From Siccirubricoccus deserti (GTDB lineage Bacteria > Pseudomonadota > Alphaproteobacteria > Acetobacterales > Acetobacteraceae), in contig NZ_JACOMF010000018.1 of assembly GCF_014283215.1 (NCBI RefSeq), positions 1 to 64,000 of the forward strand: 64,000 nucleotides of DNA, read 5' to 3'. Below the pieces are notes generated by a model, which was not told the origin of the DNA, made no database searches, and worked only from the letters and a program-made list of their open reading frames with translations. Position numbers and translations under genes: made by a program. How positions within the stretch are numbered: the first letter of the stretch is position 1; every line of letters starts with the position of its first letter. Shown here one piece after another: positions 44,546 to 54,948 of this stretch.

Positions 44546-45697
44546 CTACAACAACGGCCCCACCAACCTCCCCCCCGTCATCGGCGCCTCCACCCCCGTG
44601 GTCCCCGGGAAGGTCAGCGGCAGCCGCCGCGCCACCCGCACCGCCAGCACGCCGAAGGCCTGCGCCTCTAGCGCATCGCCATTCCACCCCGCCACCTCCA
44701 CCGGATGCACCGGCTGTTCCAGCGCCCCGGCCAGGGCCCGCATCACCGCCGGATTGCGTCGCCCGCCGCCGCCGACCAGCCATTGCAGTGGCGGCGCCGG
44801 GAAGTGGCGCGCCGCGGCGGCCACGCAGGCGGCGCAGAAGGCCACCAGGGTCGCCGCGCCGTCCGGTGGCGAGAGCGCGTCCGCCCCGGCCTCCCGCAGC
44901 GCCCGGTCGAAATCCAGCCGGTCCAGCGACTTGGGCGGCGGCGCTTCCAGGTAGGGATGCGCCAGCAACCGGCCGAGCACCACCCCGTCCGGCTGCCCGG
45001 CCAGGGCCAGCCTGCCGTCCATGTCGTAGTCGGCGCCGGTCGCGCGCCGCGCCCAGTCATCCAGCGGGCCATTGGCCGGGCCGGTGTCGAAGGCCAGCAG
45101 CGCCCCATCCTCGCCGATCCAGGTGACATTGCCGACGCCGCCGAGGTTCAGCACCGCCAGCGGCTTGGGCAGCGCCGCGGCCATCGCCGCGTGGACCACC
45201 GGCACCAGCGGCGCCCCCTGGCCGCCGGCGGCGACATCGGCGCTGCGGAAGTCATGCGCGACGGAAAGGCCGCTGCGCCGCGCCAGCAGCACCGCATCGC
45301 CCACCTGCCAGGTCCGACCGCCTTCGCGCAGCACCGCCTCCCCGGCCGCGTTCCGCCCGCGCACCGCCGGCAGCGGGCGGTGGAGGATGGTCTGGCCGTG
45401 GAAGCCGAGCAGGTCGGTGTCCTCCCGCAGGCTCTCCCACACCTGCTCGCGCAGCATCTCCACCGCCTCGGCATGGCGCTCGGTCAGCCGGGCCACGCAA
45501 CCAGCGAGGAAGCCGTCCTGCGGCCCGATCTCGCCAGCGATATCCAGCAGCCGCCGAAGGTCACGCCGCAGCGCCGGGGCATAGGGCAGGGTCAAGGTCG
45601 GGCCGATCCGGCCGATCCTTTCGCCGTCGGTTTCCACCCAGGCGGCATCCACCCCGTCCAGTGAGGTGCCGCTCATCAGGCCGATGGTTCTAAGCAT
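44546..45697 (-). CDS. anmK: Anhydro-N-acetylmuramic acid kinase
   Basis: AnmK of 383 residues, the usual size. It phosphorylates and opens 1,6-anhydro-MurNAc, recycling cell-wall sugar to MurNAc-6-phosphate. The start [20 protein letters not shown] is diagnostic. [12 protein letters not shown] (substrate site), [30 protein letters not shown] and [14 protein letters not shown] follow as expected. It diverges from tyrS across 59 bases, a well-known neighbour pair in alphaproteobacteria. Confidence 0.95.
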   Translation of the reverse strand: MLRTIGLMSGTSLDGVDAAWVETDGERIGRIGPTLTLPYAPALRRDLRRLLDIAGEIGPQDGFLAGCVARLTERHAEAVEMLREQVWESLREDTDLLGFHGQTILHRPLPAVRGRNAAGEAVLREGGRTWQVGDAVLLARRSGLSVAHDFRSADVAAGGQGAPLVPVVHAAMAAALPKPLAVLNLGGVGNVTWIGEDGALLAFDTGPANGPLDDWARRATGADYDMDGRLALAGQPDGVVLGRLLAHPYLEAPPPKSLDRLDFDRALREAGADALSPPDGAATLVAFCAACVAAAARHFPAPPLQWLVGGGGRRNPAVMRALAGALEQPVHPVEVAGWNGDALEAQAFGVLAVRVARRLPLTFPGTTGVEAPMTGGRLVGPLL

Positions 45698-45756
45698 CCG
45701 TCCCCTGTGCTACGGGGGCCGCCCGATTCCTAGTCCCGAAGCGAAGCACCCCACAG

Positions 45757-47019
45757 ATGACCGCCCCTTCCAGCGAATTCCTCCGCCAGGCGCAGGAGCG
45801 CGGCTACCTCCACCAGGTGACCGATGCCACGGCGCTGGACGCCAGGCTGCGGGACGGCGTGGTCTCCGGCTACATCGGCTTCGACTGCACGGCTGACAGC
45901 CTGCACGTCGGCCATCTGGTATCGATCATGTTGCTGCGGCTGATGCAGCGCACCGGGCACCGCCCGGTGGTGCTGATGGGCGGCGGCACGACCAAGATCG
46001 GCGACCCTTCCTTCCGTGACGAGGCGCGGCCGCTGCTGGACGATGCCGCGATCGAGCGCAACAAGGCCGGCATCCGCAAGGTCTTCGACGGCTTCCTGCG
46101 CTTCGGCCCCGCGTCGGATGGCGTGCCTGGCAATGCTTCCCCGACCGACGCCATCATGCTGGACAATGCGGAATGGCTGGACCGGCTGCTCTACATCCCC
46201 TTCCTGCGCGATGTCGGCCGGCATTTCAGCGTCAACCGCATGCTGTCCATGGACAGCGTGAAGCTGCGGCTGGACCGCGAGCAGAACCTCAGCTTCCTCG
46301 AATTCAACTACATGCTGCTGCAGAGCTACGATTTCGCGGAGCTGCGCCGCCGTTACGGCGTCGAGATGCAGATGGGCGGCTCCGACCAATGGGGCAACAT
46401 CGTCATGGGCGTCGAGCTCTGCCGCCGCATGGATGGCGCCGAGGTCTTCGGCGTGACCACGCCGCTGCTCACCACCGCTTCCGGCGTGAAGATGGGCAAG
46501 ACCGCGGCCGGCGCCGTCTGGCTGAACGCCGAGAGGCTCAGCCCCTATGACTATTGGCAGTTCTGGCGCAACACCGAGGATGCGGATGTCGGCCGCTTCC
46601 TCGGCCTCTTCACCGAACTGCCGATGCATGAGGTCCGCCGCCTCGGCGTGCTGGCCGGCGCCGAGGTGAATGAGGCGAAGAAGGTGCTGGCCACCGAGGC
46701 AACCGCGCTGCTGCACGGCCGCGCCGCGGCGGAACAGGCGGCCGAGACCGCCCGCCGCGCCTTCGAGCAGGGCGAGGCGGCCGAGACCCTGCCGAGCATC
46801 ACCCATGCCCTGCCGGCCAGCGTGGTGGATCTGCTGGCGGCGGCGAAGCTGGTGGCCAGCAAGGGCGAGGCGCGGCGGCTGGTGGCGCAGAACGGTGTCC
46901 GGCTGAATGATGCTCCGGTGACCGACCCGCAGCAGCCGGTGACCGCGGCCGACCTGCGCGAGGGCGCGGCCAAGCTCTCGCTCGGCCGTAAGCGGCATGT
47001 GCTGGTGCGGCCGGGCTGA
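45757..47019 (+). CDS. tyrS: Tyrosyl-tRNA synthetase
   Basis: Class I aminoacyl-tRNA synthetase of 420 residues that charges tRNA(Tyr). The HIGH motif is HVGH (50-53), the tyrosine-site segment is [11 protein letters not shown], and the KMSKS-equivalent is KMGKT. The C-terminus carries an S4 RNA-binding domain ([21 protein letters not shown]). Upstream there is a 59-base divergent region with anmK; a CCCC...GGGG hairpin lies there, but no T-box is evident. Confidence 0.96.
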   Translation: MTAPSSEFLRQAQERGYLHQVTDATALDARLRDGVVSGYIGFDCTADSLHVGHLVSIMLLRLMQRTGHRPVVLMGGGTTKIGDPSFRDEARPLLDDAAIERNKAGIRKVFDGFLRFGPASDGVPGNASPTDAIMLDNAEWLDRLLYIPFLRDVGRHFSVNRMLSMDSVKLRLDREQNLSFLEFNYMLLQSYDFAELRRRYGVEMQMGGSDQWGNIVMGVELCRRMDGAEVFGVTTPLLTTASGVKMGKTAAGAVWLNAERLSPYDYWQFWRNTEDADVGRFLGLFTELPMHEVRRLGVLAGAEVNEAKKVLATEATALLHGRAAAEQAAETARRAFEQGEAAETLPSITHALPASVVDLLAAAKLVASKGEARRLVAQNGVRLNDAPVTDPQQPVTAADLREGAAKLSLGRKRHVLVRPG

Positions 47020-47069
47020 GGCGGACGCCTGCCGGCGCCGCCGCTGGAGCAAACTCCGGTCGGGCGAGA

Positions 47070-47663
47070 TCACCTGGTCGGAGCGATTGGCCCGATCGGG
47101 TCGGCGGAAGCCGGCGCAGCGCCGGGCCGTATGAAGAGCCAGCCAGCCGTCATCCCCGTGGCCAGGGGCGGCAGATGAACCTGACTATAGCCGTGCCGCT
47201 CCGCGTAGTCGCGTAGTGGAGCGTCCATCGGCTTCATCCGACGGTCCGCAAACAGGCCGCCGAAGATGGCGGCCGGCGGACTGGCCGCGAACAGCGACTC
47301 TATTTCATGCACACCTGCGCCACGCAGCCGGGCGATCGTCTCCGACCCGATCGCTTCGGCGGTGCGAAAAAAGAAGGGACCGGCAGCGAATTCGGGCAGC
47401 ACCGAATTGGCGTCCAGCACCTGGCTCGGGAACAGGGTGGCCACGCTGCCTGATCCTCCAGCCCGCAGGATCACCTCCCGGATGTGCCGGGCCTGGCGGT
47501 TCGCCGCCATCCCGGTCCAGTTCTCGACTTCCGTGATCTTCCCCAGGGGGCTCAACAGCGGCCACAGAACGGAAAGCGGCGGCACCAGCGCGATCAGCAC
47601 CACCAGCGGAACCAGGCGATGCGATCCGAAAGCCAGCACACGCTGATGCAGTACGGCGGCCAA
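47070..47663 (-). pseudogene. C-terminal remnant of a membrane glycosyltransferase-like protein
   Basis: A frame of about 197 residues with one or two hydrophobic helices (LVPLVVLIALVPPLSVLWPLL) followed by a periplasmic-looking domain (KITEVENWTGM, VATLFPSQVLDANSV, AIFGGLFADRRMK). This resembles the last helices and soluble tail of long multi-helix GT39-type membrane proteins, so the larger N-terminal portion is missing. The only start codons are GTG/TTG without a ribosome site, and the upstream frame (LRYRLPGQDD) runs straight into the end of the AsmA-like gene. I treat it as truncated; an intact short gene is less likely. Confidence 0.5.
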
Positions 47664-47699
47664 GCAGGCAAGCGTCGTCCTGCCCCGGCAAGCGATACC

Positions 47700-50600
47700 T
47701 CAGCGCGCCGGCGCCGCCCCCCGCTCCGCCGGCTGGCCGAGACCGAACAGCCCGCGCAGGAAACCCGGCGTCAGCGCCGCCAGCGGGTTCACCGTCACCT
47801 GCGGGTCGGCCAGCGGCCCCTGCACCCGGTAGGTGCCGGCGAAGACCCCGCCGCCGGCTTCCGGGCTGAACAGCCGGCCGAGCAACGGGATGTTGCCCAG
47901 CAGCGTGTTGAACATATAGGCCGGGACGATGGTGCCCTCGATCTCGGCGACTCCGCCGGCCCGGCGGATCCGCCCCTTGGCGGTCACTCCGAGCGAGGCC
48001 GAGAAGGCCCGCGCATCGCTCAGCTCCAGCGCCTCCGGGGTCAGGGTGAAGGGGGCGATGAGGCGGGAGAAGACCAGCCCGCCGCCGCCCTGCACCGCCT
48101 CCACCAGCCCGTAGAGCGTCATCGCCTGCAACAGCTTGGCCGCCGCCGGGGCGTCGCGCACCACGAATTGGTCAAGCTCGGCCGTGCCGGTCAGCGGTGC
48201 CCCCGGCCGCAAGTCGAGGTATCGCGCATCCACCGTCAGCCGGCCGCCGCGGATTGATTCCACCAGGTCGAGCGCATGCAGCAGGGCGCCGCCATCCTCG
48301 GCGGTGAGCTGAAGGTGCCGCTGGACGCCGCGCGGCGTCAGGGCCGCGCCGAAGCCGCTGGCCGGGCCGGCAGTGGCGGCGGTGCGGCCATTGGCTCGCC
48401 CCTCGCGCAGCAGGCCGCGCCCATCCATCCGGGCAGTGGCGTGGACGCCGTACATGTTGCGCCCCTCGCCCATGGTGACCCGCTCGAAGCCCAGGTCGAG
48501 CGCCAGGGGCGGCCCCGGGTCCTCCGCCGCGGCGGAGGTGGCGGGCTCCGGCCGGTCGGGGCCGCGCAGCGCGGGGCGCAGGTCGAAGACCGGGCCGCGC
48601 AGCATCGCCCGCCAGGGGCCGCCCGGCTGTTCCGGCCGCTGCACCTCGCCGCCGAAGCGGGAGGCACCGACCGCCGCCTCCGTCAGGTTGATCCGTTCCA
48701 GCCGGCTGCGGGTGCCGAAGCTGGCGCTGCCGCGCATCGCCAGCTCCGGTGCCTCCAGCCTGATGCCTTCGGCGGCGACCAGCGCCTCGCCCTGCATCCG
48801 CAGGGTGGCTTCCGCCTGGCCCGGCGCACCGGCCGGCTTCCGCCAGGCGAGCACGTCCAGCAACAGCCGTGCGTCACGCAGGTCGCCGCGGAGCGCCACG
48901 CTGCCCTGGCCATTGCGGCGCTTCTCGGACCGCGCATCCACCGCCACCGGCCCGTCCAGCAGCCCCAGCGTGTCGAAGCCGAGGGTGCCGAGCTGGCGCT
49001 GGTCCAGCCGGCCGGTCAGGGTGGCCCGCTCGGTCACCTGGCTGGCCGGGCCGCTGCGGAAGTCCATCTCGACGCCAAGCCGCACCGGCGCGCCCAGCAG
49101 CACCGCCTGGCCATTCGCCTTCAGCGCATCGGTGTTCACCGAAAGGTCGAAGCTGGCGTGATCCAGCGTCTGGTCGAGCAGCGCACCGGGCAGACGCGCC
49201 TCGGCAATGCGGGCCTCGGCGCTGATCCGCAGTTCCTCCATCGGCAGCTCGCTCCACAGCGGGAAGCCGACCGCCAGCCGGGCGTCGACCTGGCCGGCGG
49301 CGACGGCCAGCTCCAGCTTGCGGCGCTCGAACAGTTTGAGGCGGGGGTGGCGCAGGATGGTCAGCGCATCCGCCAGCGGGCCGACGAGTTGCACCGTGAC
49401 CTCGGCATTGCCCGGGCTGGCGTCGAGGTTGAGGAAGCGCACGCTGGCCTCCCGCACCTCGATGCCGCTGCGGGCGCTGTCCGACAGCATCTGCCGGCCG
49501 CTGCGGCTGCGCAGGCTCACCTCATTCAAGGCGAACTCGGCTTTGCCGGACACCCCGCGTACCGGCGGGATCGGCCGCAGCCAATGCACCGTCGCCTCAC
49601 TCGCCTCAGCGGTGCCGGAGAAGCCGGTGATGTGCAGCGCGTCGAGCGTCTCCGGCGCCTCCGCCTCCAGCCGCCAGCGGCCATTCCGGACGCTGCCGGC
49701 GGTGACGTTGCGGGTGATCCAGTCGCGCGCGCCCGGCACCACCCCTTCCGGCCAATAGGCCGCGAGCTCGGCGAAGCCGACGGCATCGAGCGTCAGCCCG
49801 AGGCTGCCGCGCCAGGCCCCGTCGCGCCGCTCGGCGCTGCCGCTGGCGGAAAGCAGCGGGCCGGCCGTCGCCGGCGGCATCGCCCCGCTCGGCAGCCGCA
49901 GCACGGCACGGTCGAGCTGCACCATATCCGGTGTCAGCATCGCCGCCAGTTCCAGCGATTCGGCGGCGATCCTGCCGCTGGCGCCGAGGTCGAGCACCGC
50001 CTCGTCCAGGCCGAAGGCCAGCCTGGCCTGCTGCACCGTGACACGATCGAGTGCTTCCGGCGCACCGAGCTGCAGCCTCAGCCGCAGGTCGCGCAGCCGT
50101 CCGGCCGGCACCACCCGCAGCGCCGCGGCCCTTGCCACCGGGGCAAGCTCCGCCGGCCACAGTCCCGGTACCTCGCCCGCCCGCACCGGCTCAAAGCCGA
50201 GATCGAGGCTGGCGCCCCAGCCGCCATCCTGGAACCGCGCCTCGCCGGTCGCGGTGAGCGCCGGGCCGGAAGGGCCGCCGATCACCAGCCGCGCCTCGCT
50301 CAGCCGCAGCGCCCGGCTGCCGCCTTCGAGCCGCGCCGCGAGCCGGTCGATCGGCAGCCTGGCATCGCCGAGGGCCAGGCTGCCGGCACCGCCGTCGAGG
50401 CCGATCTCCAGCCGCGCCGGACGGCCGGTGGCATCGAAGGTGCCGCCGGCGGTCAGCGCCACCGGGGCGTCCAGCACCGCCAGCGGCGCCAGCGGTGGCC
50501 AGATGTCGGCGAGTTCCGCGGGACGCAGCGCCGGCAGGCCGATCCGCGCCGTCAGCACCATCGGCGTGCCGCTGGCCTCGCCGGAGAGTCGGACCGGCAC

Positions 50601-51311
50601 GCGGATGGCGCCGCTGCGGAACATCGCCGACCCCTCCCCGGCCAACCCGCCCGCGGCGGCACGGCGCAGGTCGAGCCGCGGCTCCGCCAAGGTCCAGCGC
50701 CGGCCGGTGGCGACCTCGGAGAGGATGATCTCGCCGCCGTTCACCCGGATTCGCCGCAGCGCCGCATGTGCCGCACCTTCCGAGGCCGGCTGCATCAGCT
50801 CCGCCAGCAGGCCGAGCGCATCGGGCCCCGCCCCCGCCGGCGCGGGGCCGGCGACCTCGGCGGGCGGGTGCAGCGTCAGGCCGAGCGAGCCATCCGGGCG
50901 CAGCAGCGCCAGCACCCGCGGCCGGCGCAGCTCGATCGTCGCCGGCGCCACCATGCCGCGCAGCAGGGCGCGGGCGGAGAGCGTCACCGCCGCATCCGGC
51001 AGTTCCACCTGGGTGGCGCCCTCGGCGTCGAGCAGCCGGACATCGTCCAGCACGATGTCGAGCGGCGCGGCGGTGCCGCCGCGAAATCCCTCCCAGGCGA
51101 TGGCGGCGCTGCCGATCTCAAGGCGCGAGCCGGCCAGCGAGGCATTCGCCGCCGCCTCGATCCGCCGGGCCAGCGGCGGCACCTCCAGCGGCCCCTGCGC
51201 CAGCCGCCAGGCCAGGGCGCCGAGGCCAAGGCCGAAGGCCACCAACAGGCCGAGCGCGAGGTTTCCGGCAAGGGGCAGCCAGCGCAACGCTTGACCGCGG
51301 GTACCGCTCAC
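47700..51311 (-). CDS. AsmA-like / YhdP-type (DUF3971) envelope protein
   Basis: Very long 1203-residue envelope protein with one N-terminal membrane anchor (LPLAGNLALGLLVAFGLGLGALAW) and a repetitive beta-rich periplasmic body. It begins LAQGPLEVPPLARRIEAAAN and ends with the AsmA-like C-terminal region (RGGLVFSRLIAPFTLTPEAL, then TAKGRIRRAGGVAEIEGTIVP). This family forms bridge-like lipid channels between inner and outer membranes (YhdP/TamB/AsmA group). The phospholipid-transport role is family knowledge. The GTG start at 51311 has GGAGGG upstream and lies only 14 bases from the divergent glnE start. Confidence 0.88.
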   Translation of the reverse strand: MSGTRGQALRWLPLAGNLALGLLVAFGLGLGALAWRLAQGPLEVPPLARRIEAAANASLAGSRLEIGSAAIAWEGFRGGTAAPLDIVLDDVRLLDAEGATQVELPDAAVTLSARALLRGMVAPATIELRRPRVLALLRPDGSLGLTLHPPAEVAGPAPAGAGPDALGLLAELMQPASEGAAHAALRRIRVNGGEIILSEVATGRRWTLAEPRLDLRRAAAGGLAGEGSAMFRSGAIRVPVRLSGEASGTPMVLTARIGLPALRPAELADIWPPLAPLAVLDAPVALTAGGTFDATGRPARLEIGLDGGAGSLALGDARLPIDRLAARLEGGSRALRLSEARLVIGGPSGPALTATGEARFQDGGWGASLDLGFEPVRAGEVPGLWPAELAPVARAAALRVVPAGRLRDLRLRLQLGAPEALDRVTVQQARLAFGLDEAVLDLGASGRIAAESLELAAMLTPDMVQLDRAVLRLPSGAMPPATAGPLLSASGSAERRDGAWRGSLGLTLDAVGFAELAAYWPEGVVPGARDWITRNVTAGSVRNGRWRLEAEAPETLDALHITGFSGTAEASEATVHWLRPIPPVRGVSGKAEFALNEVSLRSRSGRQMLSDSARSGIEVREASVRFLNLDASPGNAEVTVQLVGPLADALTILRHPRLKLFERRKLELAVAAGQVDARLAVGFPLWSELPMEELRISAEARIAEARLPGALLDQTLDHASFDLSVNTDALKANGQAVLLGAPVRLGVEMDFRSGPASQVTERATLTGRLDQRQLGTLGFDTLGLLDGPVAVDARSEKRRNGQGSVALRGDLRDARLLLDVLAWRKPAGAPGQAEATLRMQGEALVAAEGIRLEAPELAMRGSASFGTRSRLERINLTEAAVGASRFGGEVQRPEQPGGPWRAMLRGPVFDLRPALRGPDRPEPATSAAAEDPGPPLALDLGFERVTMGEGRNMYGVHATARMDGRGLLREGRANGRTAATAGPASGFGAALTPRGVQRHLQLTAEDGGALLHALDLVESIRGGRLTVDARYLDLRPGAPLTGTAELDQFVVRDAPAAAKLLQAMTLYGLVEAVQGGGGLVFSRLIAPFTLTPEALELSDARAFSASLGVTAKGRIRRAGGVAEIEGTIVPAYMFNTLLGNIPLLGRLFSPEAGGGVFAGTYRVQGPLADPQVTVNPLAALTPGFLRGLFGLGQPAERGAAPAR

Positions 51312-51325
51312 GCGTTCCCTCCGGC

Positions 51326-54322
51326 ATGGCTTCCACGATTCCGGCACCTGCCGACCGCCTGCCCCGACCCTACGACCCCGAAGCCGCCAGCCGGCTGGCC
51401 GAACGCTTCGCCGAGCGCGATGCCGCGGCGCGCGCCTGGGCGGCGAGCCCGGCGGGGGCGGCGCTGCTCGCCAGCCTCGGCGGCAACAGCCCCTACCTGG
51501 CCGACCTTGCGATCCGCGAGGCGCCCGCCCTGATGCGGCTGGCCGAGCGCGGCCCGGAGGATGCCTTTGCCATGGCGCTCGACCCGCTGGGCCGCGCCGA
51601 CCCCGGCGCCCCGCGCGAAGCGGTGGCAGCGCTGCTGCGGCAGGCCAAGCGGCAGGCGGCGCTGATCGCCGCGGTCGCCGACCTCGGCGGGCAGTGGCCG
51701 CTGGAACGCGTCACCGGCGCGCTGTCCGAGCTGGCGGAGGCGACCATCGATTTCGGTTGCGCGCATCTGCTGCTGGCGGCGGCCGAGCGTGGCGAATTGC
51801 GTATCACCCGCGGTGCCCGTGGCGACCCTCGCGCGATCGGCAAGGGCAGCGGCCTGATCGTGCTGGGGATGGGGAAGCTCGGTGGCAGGGAGCTGAACTA
51901 CTCCTCGGATGTCGACCTCATGGTGCTCTATGACCCGGCGGCGGCAGCCTACCATAGCGACCGCGCCGGCGCCTGCTACGTGCGGCTCGCCCGCGACCTT
52001 GTGCGGCTGCTCGAGGAACGCACCGCGGATGGTTATGTCTTCCGCACCGACCTGCGGCTGCGCCCGGATCCGGCGGCGACGCCCCTCGCCGTCTCGGTCA
52101 ATGCCGCCATCGTCTACTACGAGAGCATGGGGCAGAATTGGGAGCGCGCGGCGATGATCAAGGCGCGCCCGGTGGCCGGCGACCGGGCGCTCGGCGATCA
52201 ATTCCTGCGCGAGATCCGGCCCTTCGTCTGGCGCCGCCACCTGGATTTCGCCGCCGTCGCCGACATTCATTCCATCAAGCGGCAGATCCACGCGCACAAG
52301 GGCCACAAGGGCGCCGGGGCAACTGTGGCGCTGGCCGGGCATGATGTGAAGCTCGGCCGCGGCGGCATCCGCGAGATCGAGTTCACCGCCCAGGTGCTGC
52401 AACTGATCTGGGGCGGCCGCGACCCCGGGCTGCGCGACCCGACGACCCTCGGCGCGCTGGCGGCTTTGGCCGGGTCAGGCAAGCTGGACCGCCGTGCCGC
52501 GGCCGACCTTGCCGATGCCTATGTGTTCCTGCGCAACCTGGAGCACCGGCTGCAGATGGTGGCGGACCGGCAGACCCATCGGCTGCCGGAGGATGCCGCC
52601 GGGCTCGACCGCATCGCCGGCTTCATGGGCTTTCCGCACACCGAGGCGTTCACCGCCGCCTTCATGGACCATTTGGCACGGGTGGAACGGCACTACGGCA
52701 CGCTGTTTGAGACGGCGCCGGCGCTGTCCGGCGAGGAGGGCGGGCCGGCCGGCGGGGTTGCCGGCAACCTCGTCTTCACCGGCGTCGACGACGATCCGGA
52801 GACGCTGGCGACCTTGCGCCGCATGGGCTTCGCCGATCCCGCCTCGGTCGCCGCCATGGTGCGCGGCTGGCATCACGGCAGGCCGCGCGCCACCCGCAGC
52901 GCCCGGGCACGGGAGCTGCTGACCGAGCTGATGCCGATGCTGCTCGCCGCCTTCGCCCGGCAATCCCACCCGGACCAGGCGCTGGTGCGGTTCGACGCGG
53001 TGCTGATGCGGCTGCCGGCCGGGGTCCAGGTGCTGAGCCTGCTGCACCGCAACCCGGCGATGCTCGACCGGGTCGCCGGCATCCTCGGTGCAGCGCCGCA
53101 ACTGGCCGACCACCTGGCGCGCAACGTCGCCGCGCTGGACGGACTGCTGGCCGGCGCCGCCGCCCCGGCCGGCGCCGACCCCGCCGCCGCGCTGCCGGCG
53201 CTGATCAAGGAAGCGCGCCACCTGGACGAGGCGCTGGAGGCGGCCCGGCGGATCGCCACCGCGCGGAAATTCGAGATCGACGCGGCGGCGCTGGAGGGCA
53301 CCCTCGACACCGACACCGCCGGCGAGCTGCGCTCCGACCTCGCCGACAGCGCCATCGCCGCGCTGCTGCCGCGCATCGCCGCGGATTTCGCCGAACGCTA
53401 CGGCCGCGTCCCGGGCGGGGCGCTGGCGGTGCTGGCGATGGGAAAGCTTGGCGGGCGGGAGATGCTGCCGGGCTCCGACCTCGACCTGGTGGTGCTGTAC
53501 GACCACGATCCCGAAGCCACCGAGAGCAGCGGCGGGCGGCGGTCCCTCGCACCTTCGGAGTATTTCATCCGGCTGGCGCCGCAGATCGTCTCCGCCATCA
53601 CCGCACCGGGCGCCGAGGGCAGGCTGTGGGAGGTCGACATGCGGCTCAGGCCTTCGGGCAACAAGGGCCCGGTCGCCATCCGCCTCTCCTCCTTCGAGCA
53701 GTACCACCGGGAGAATGCCTGGACCTGGGAGCGGATGGCGCTGACGCGGGCCCGGCCGATCGCCGGGCCGCCGGCGCTGAAGCGCCGCATCGTTGAGGTG
53801 CTGCGGGCCTCCATCCTGAAGCCCGGCGCGGCGGAGTCGGCGCTGGCCGATGCCGCGGCGATGCGCGTCCGGATGCTGAAGGAGCTGCCGGCCGAAGGCC
53901 CTTGGGACGTGAAGGCGATGCCCGGCGGGCTGATCGAGGTGGAGTTCATCGCCCAGGCGCTGCAACTCCGCCACGGGCCGGCGCACCCGGAGGTGCTGGC
54001 GACGACGACGCGCACCGCCCTCGCCCGGCTTGGCAAGGCGGGGGTGCTGCCGGCGGAGGAGGTGGCGGCGCTGGTCACCGCCGACCGGCTGTGGCGGACG
54101 GTAATCGGGCTGGTGCGACTGACCCAGGGCCGGACGCGTGAGGCCAACCTGCCAGCGCCGGCGACCGAGGCGATGCTGCGCGCGGTGGCGCCGCTGCTGG
54201 ACCCGGCGCCGGTTGACCTTCCCGGCTTGCGCGCTCAGATGCAAGCCATTGCCGGAACGGTGCGGATGATCTTCGAGCGCCGGGTCGGCCGCCTGGGACC
54301 AGTGGCGGGGGTGGCGGAATGA
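51326..54322 (+). CDS. glnE: Bifunctional glutamine synthetase adenylyltransferase/deadenylase
   Basis: GlnE of 998 residues, which adenylylates and de-adenylylates glutamine synthetase in response to PII. Two nucleotidyltransferase domains are visible. The N-terminal deadenylase has GKLGGRELNYSSDVDLMVLYD (near 182-202). The C-terminal adenylylase has GKLGGREMLPGSDLDLVVLYD (near 706-726). Each carries the G-S-x-x-D-x-D metal motif, with S-S-D-V-D in the first. Between them lie helical regions with MLDRVAGILG and HPEVLATTT-type segments. The ATG at 51326 gives the right length. The downstream bcp gene overlaps by four bases (ATGA). Confidence 0.96.
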   Translation: MASTIPAPADRLPRPYDPEAASRLAERFAERDAAARAWAASPAGAALLASLGGNSPYLADLAIREAPALMRLAERGPEDAFAMALDPLGRADPGAPREAVAALLRQAKRQAALIAAVADLGGQWPLERVTGALSELAEATIDFGCAHLLLAAAERGELRITRGARGDPRAIGKGSGLIVLGMGKLGGRELNYSSDVDLMVLYDPAAAAYHSDRAGACYVRLARDLVRLLEERTADGYVFRTDLRLRPDPAATPLAVSVNAAIVYYESMGQNWERAAMIKARPVAGDRALGDQFLREIRPFVWRRHLDFAAVADIHSIKRQIHAHKGHKGAGATVALAGHDVKLGRGGIREIEFTAQVLQLIWGGRDPGLRDPTTLGALAALAGSGKLDRRAAADLADAYVFLRNLEHRLQMVADRQTHRLPEDAAGLDRIAGFMGFPHTEAFTAAFMDHLARVERHYGTLFETAPALSGEEGGPAGGVAGNLVFTGVDDDPETLATLRRMGFADPASVAAMVRGWHHGRPRATRSARARELLTELMPMLLAAFARQSHPDQALVRFDAVLMRLPAGVQVLSLLHRNPAMLDRVAGILGAAPQLADHLARNVAALDGLLAGAAAPAGADPAAALPALIKEARHLDEALEAARRIATARKFEIDAAALEGTLDTDTAGELRSDLADSAIAALLPRIAADFAERYGRVPGGALAVLAMGKLGGREMLPGSDLDLVVLYDHDPEATESSGGRRSLAPSEYFIRLAPQIVSAITAPGAEGRLWEVDMRLRPSGNKGPVAIRLSSFEQYHRENAWTWERMALTRARPIAGPPALKRRIVEVLRASILKPGAAESALADAAAMRVRMLKELPAEGPWDVKAMPGGLIEVEFIAQALQLRHGPAHPEVLATTTRTALARLGKAGVLPAEEVAALVTADRLWRTVIGLVRLTQGRTREANLPAPATEAMLRAVAPLLDPAPVDLPGLRAQMQAIAGTVRMIFERRVGRLGPVAGVAE

Positions 54323-54813
54323 GCGGAGCGGATCTGGCCGAGGGCGCCCCGGCGCCGGGCTTCACCATGCCAGCGAGCGGCGGGCGGACCGTCAGCCTGG
54401 AAGGGCTGAAGGGCAAGCCCTTCCTGCTGTACTTCTACCCGAAGGCGGATACCTCCGGCTGCACCAAGCAGGCCTGCGGCATCCAGGAGGCGCTGCCGCA
54501 ATTCAACACGCTCGGGCTGACGGTGATCGGTGTGAGCCCCGACAAGATGCCGCCGATCGAGAAATTCGCGAAGAAATACGGGTTGGAGTTCCCGCTGGCC
54601 TCGGACGAGAACCATGCGGTGGCCGAGGCCTATGGCACCTGGGTGGAGAAATCCATGTACGGCCGGAAGTACATGGGCATGGAGCGCAGCAGCTTCCTCA
54701 TCGGTGCCGATGGGCGGGTGTTGAGGCATTGGAAAAAGGTGAAACCGGCTGAGCACACGGCCGAAGTTTTGAAGGCAGCCCGGGCGCTCCAGGCGCTGGA
54801 AGTTCGGTCATAG
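54319..54813 (+). CDS. bcp: Thiol peroxidase Bcp (peroxiredoxin Q)
   Basis: Thioredoxin-dependent peroxiredoxin of 164 residues. The peroxidatic Cys is C48 in DTSGCTKQACG, and C53 is the resolving Cys typical of the alpha-type (atypical two-Cys) PrxQ. LLYFYPKADTSGCT and GVSPD are the other signature segments. It reduces hydrogen peroxide and organic peroxides in the cytoplasm. Its start overlaps the stop of glnE by four bases, so it is translated with it, an arrangement seen in other alphaproteobacteria. Confidence 0.95.
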   Translation: MSGADLAEGAPAPGFTMPASGGRTVSLEGLKGKPFLLYFYPKADTSGCTKQACGIQEALPQFNTLGLTVIGVSPDKMPPIEKFAKKYGLEFPLASDENHAVAEAYGTWVEKSMYGRKYMGMERSSFLIGADGRVLRHWKKVKPAEHTAEVLKAARALQALEVRS

Positions 54814-54852
54814 TTCCGATGAATATTAAAGAGCCGCGTCGGCGCCCAAGCT

Positions 54853-54868
54853 CGCCTCGCATGAGGCG
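54853..54868 (+). terminator. Hairpin after bcp
   Basis: CGCCTC-GCAT-GAGGCG, a perfect 6-bp stem with a 4-base loop, about 40 bases beyond the bcp stop. It is followed by TCTCGG. It is a plausible terminator for the glnE-bcp transcript, based on position and structure only. Confidence 0.4.
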
Positions 54869-54948
54869 TCTCGGCAAGCGGCGTTGCTATCCTTGCCGTC
54901 GGTTGGGCGGGGAGTGAGCCGGGCAAAGGCAGCGAGAGGCCCGCTACG

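Noticed and set aside
48276-51533. 1085-codon open frame on the plus strand opposite the AsmA-like gene
   Set aside because: Low-complexity Arg/Gln/Ala-rich sequence without family features; it is the shadow of the AsmA-like coding region.
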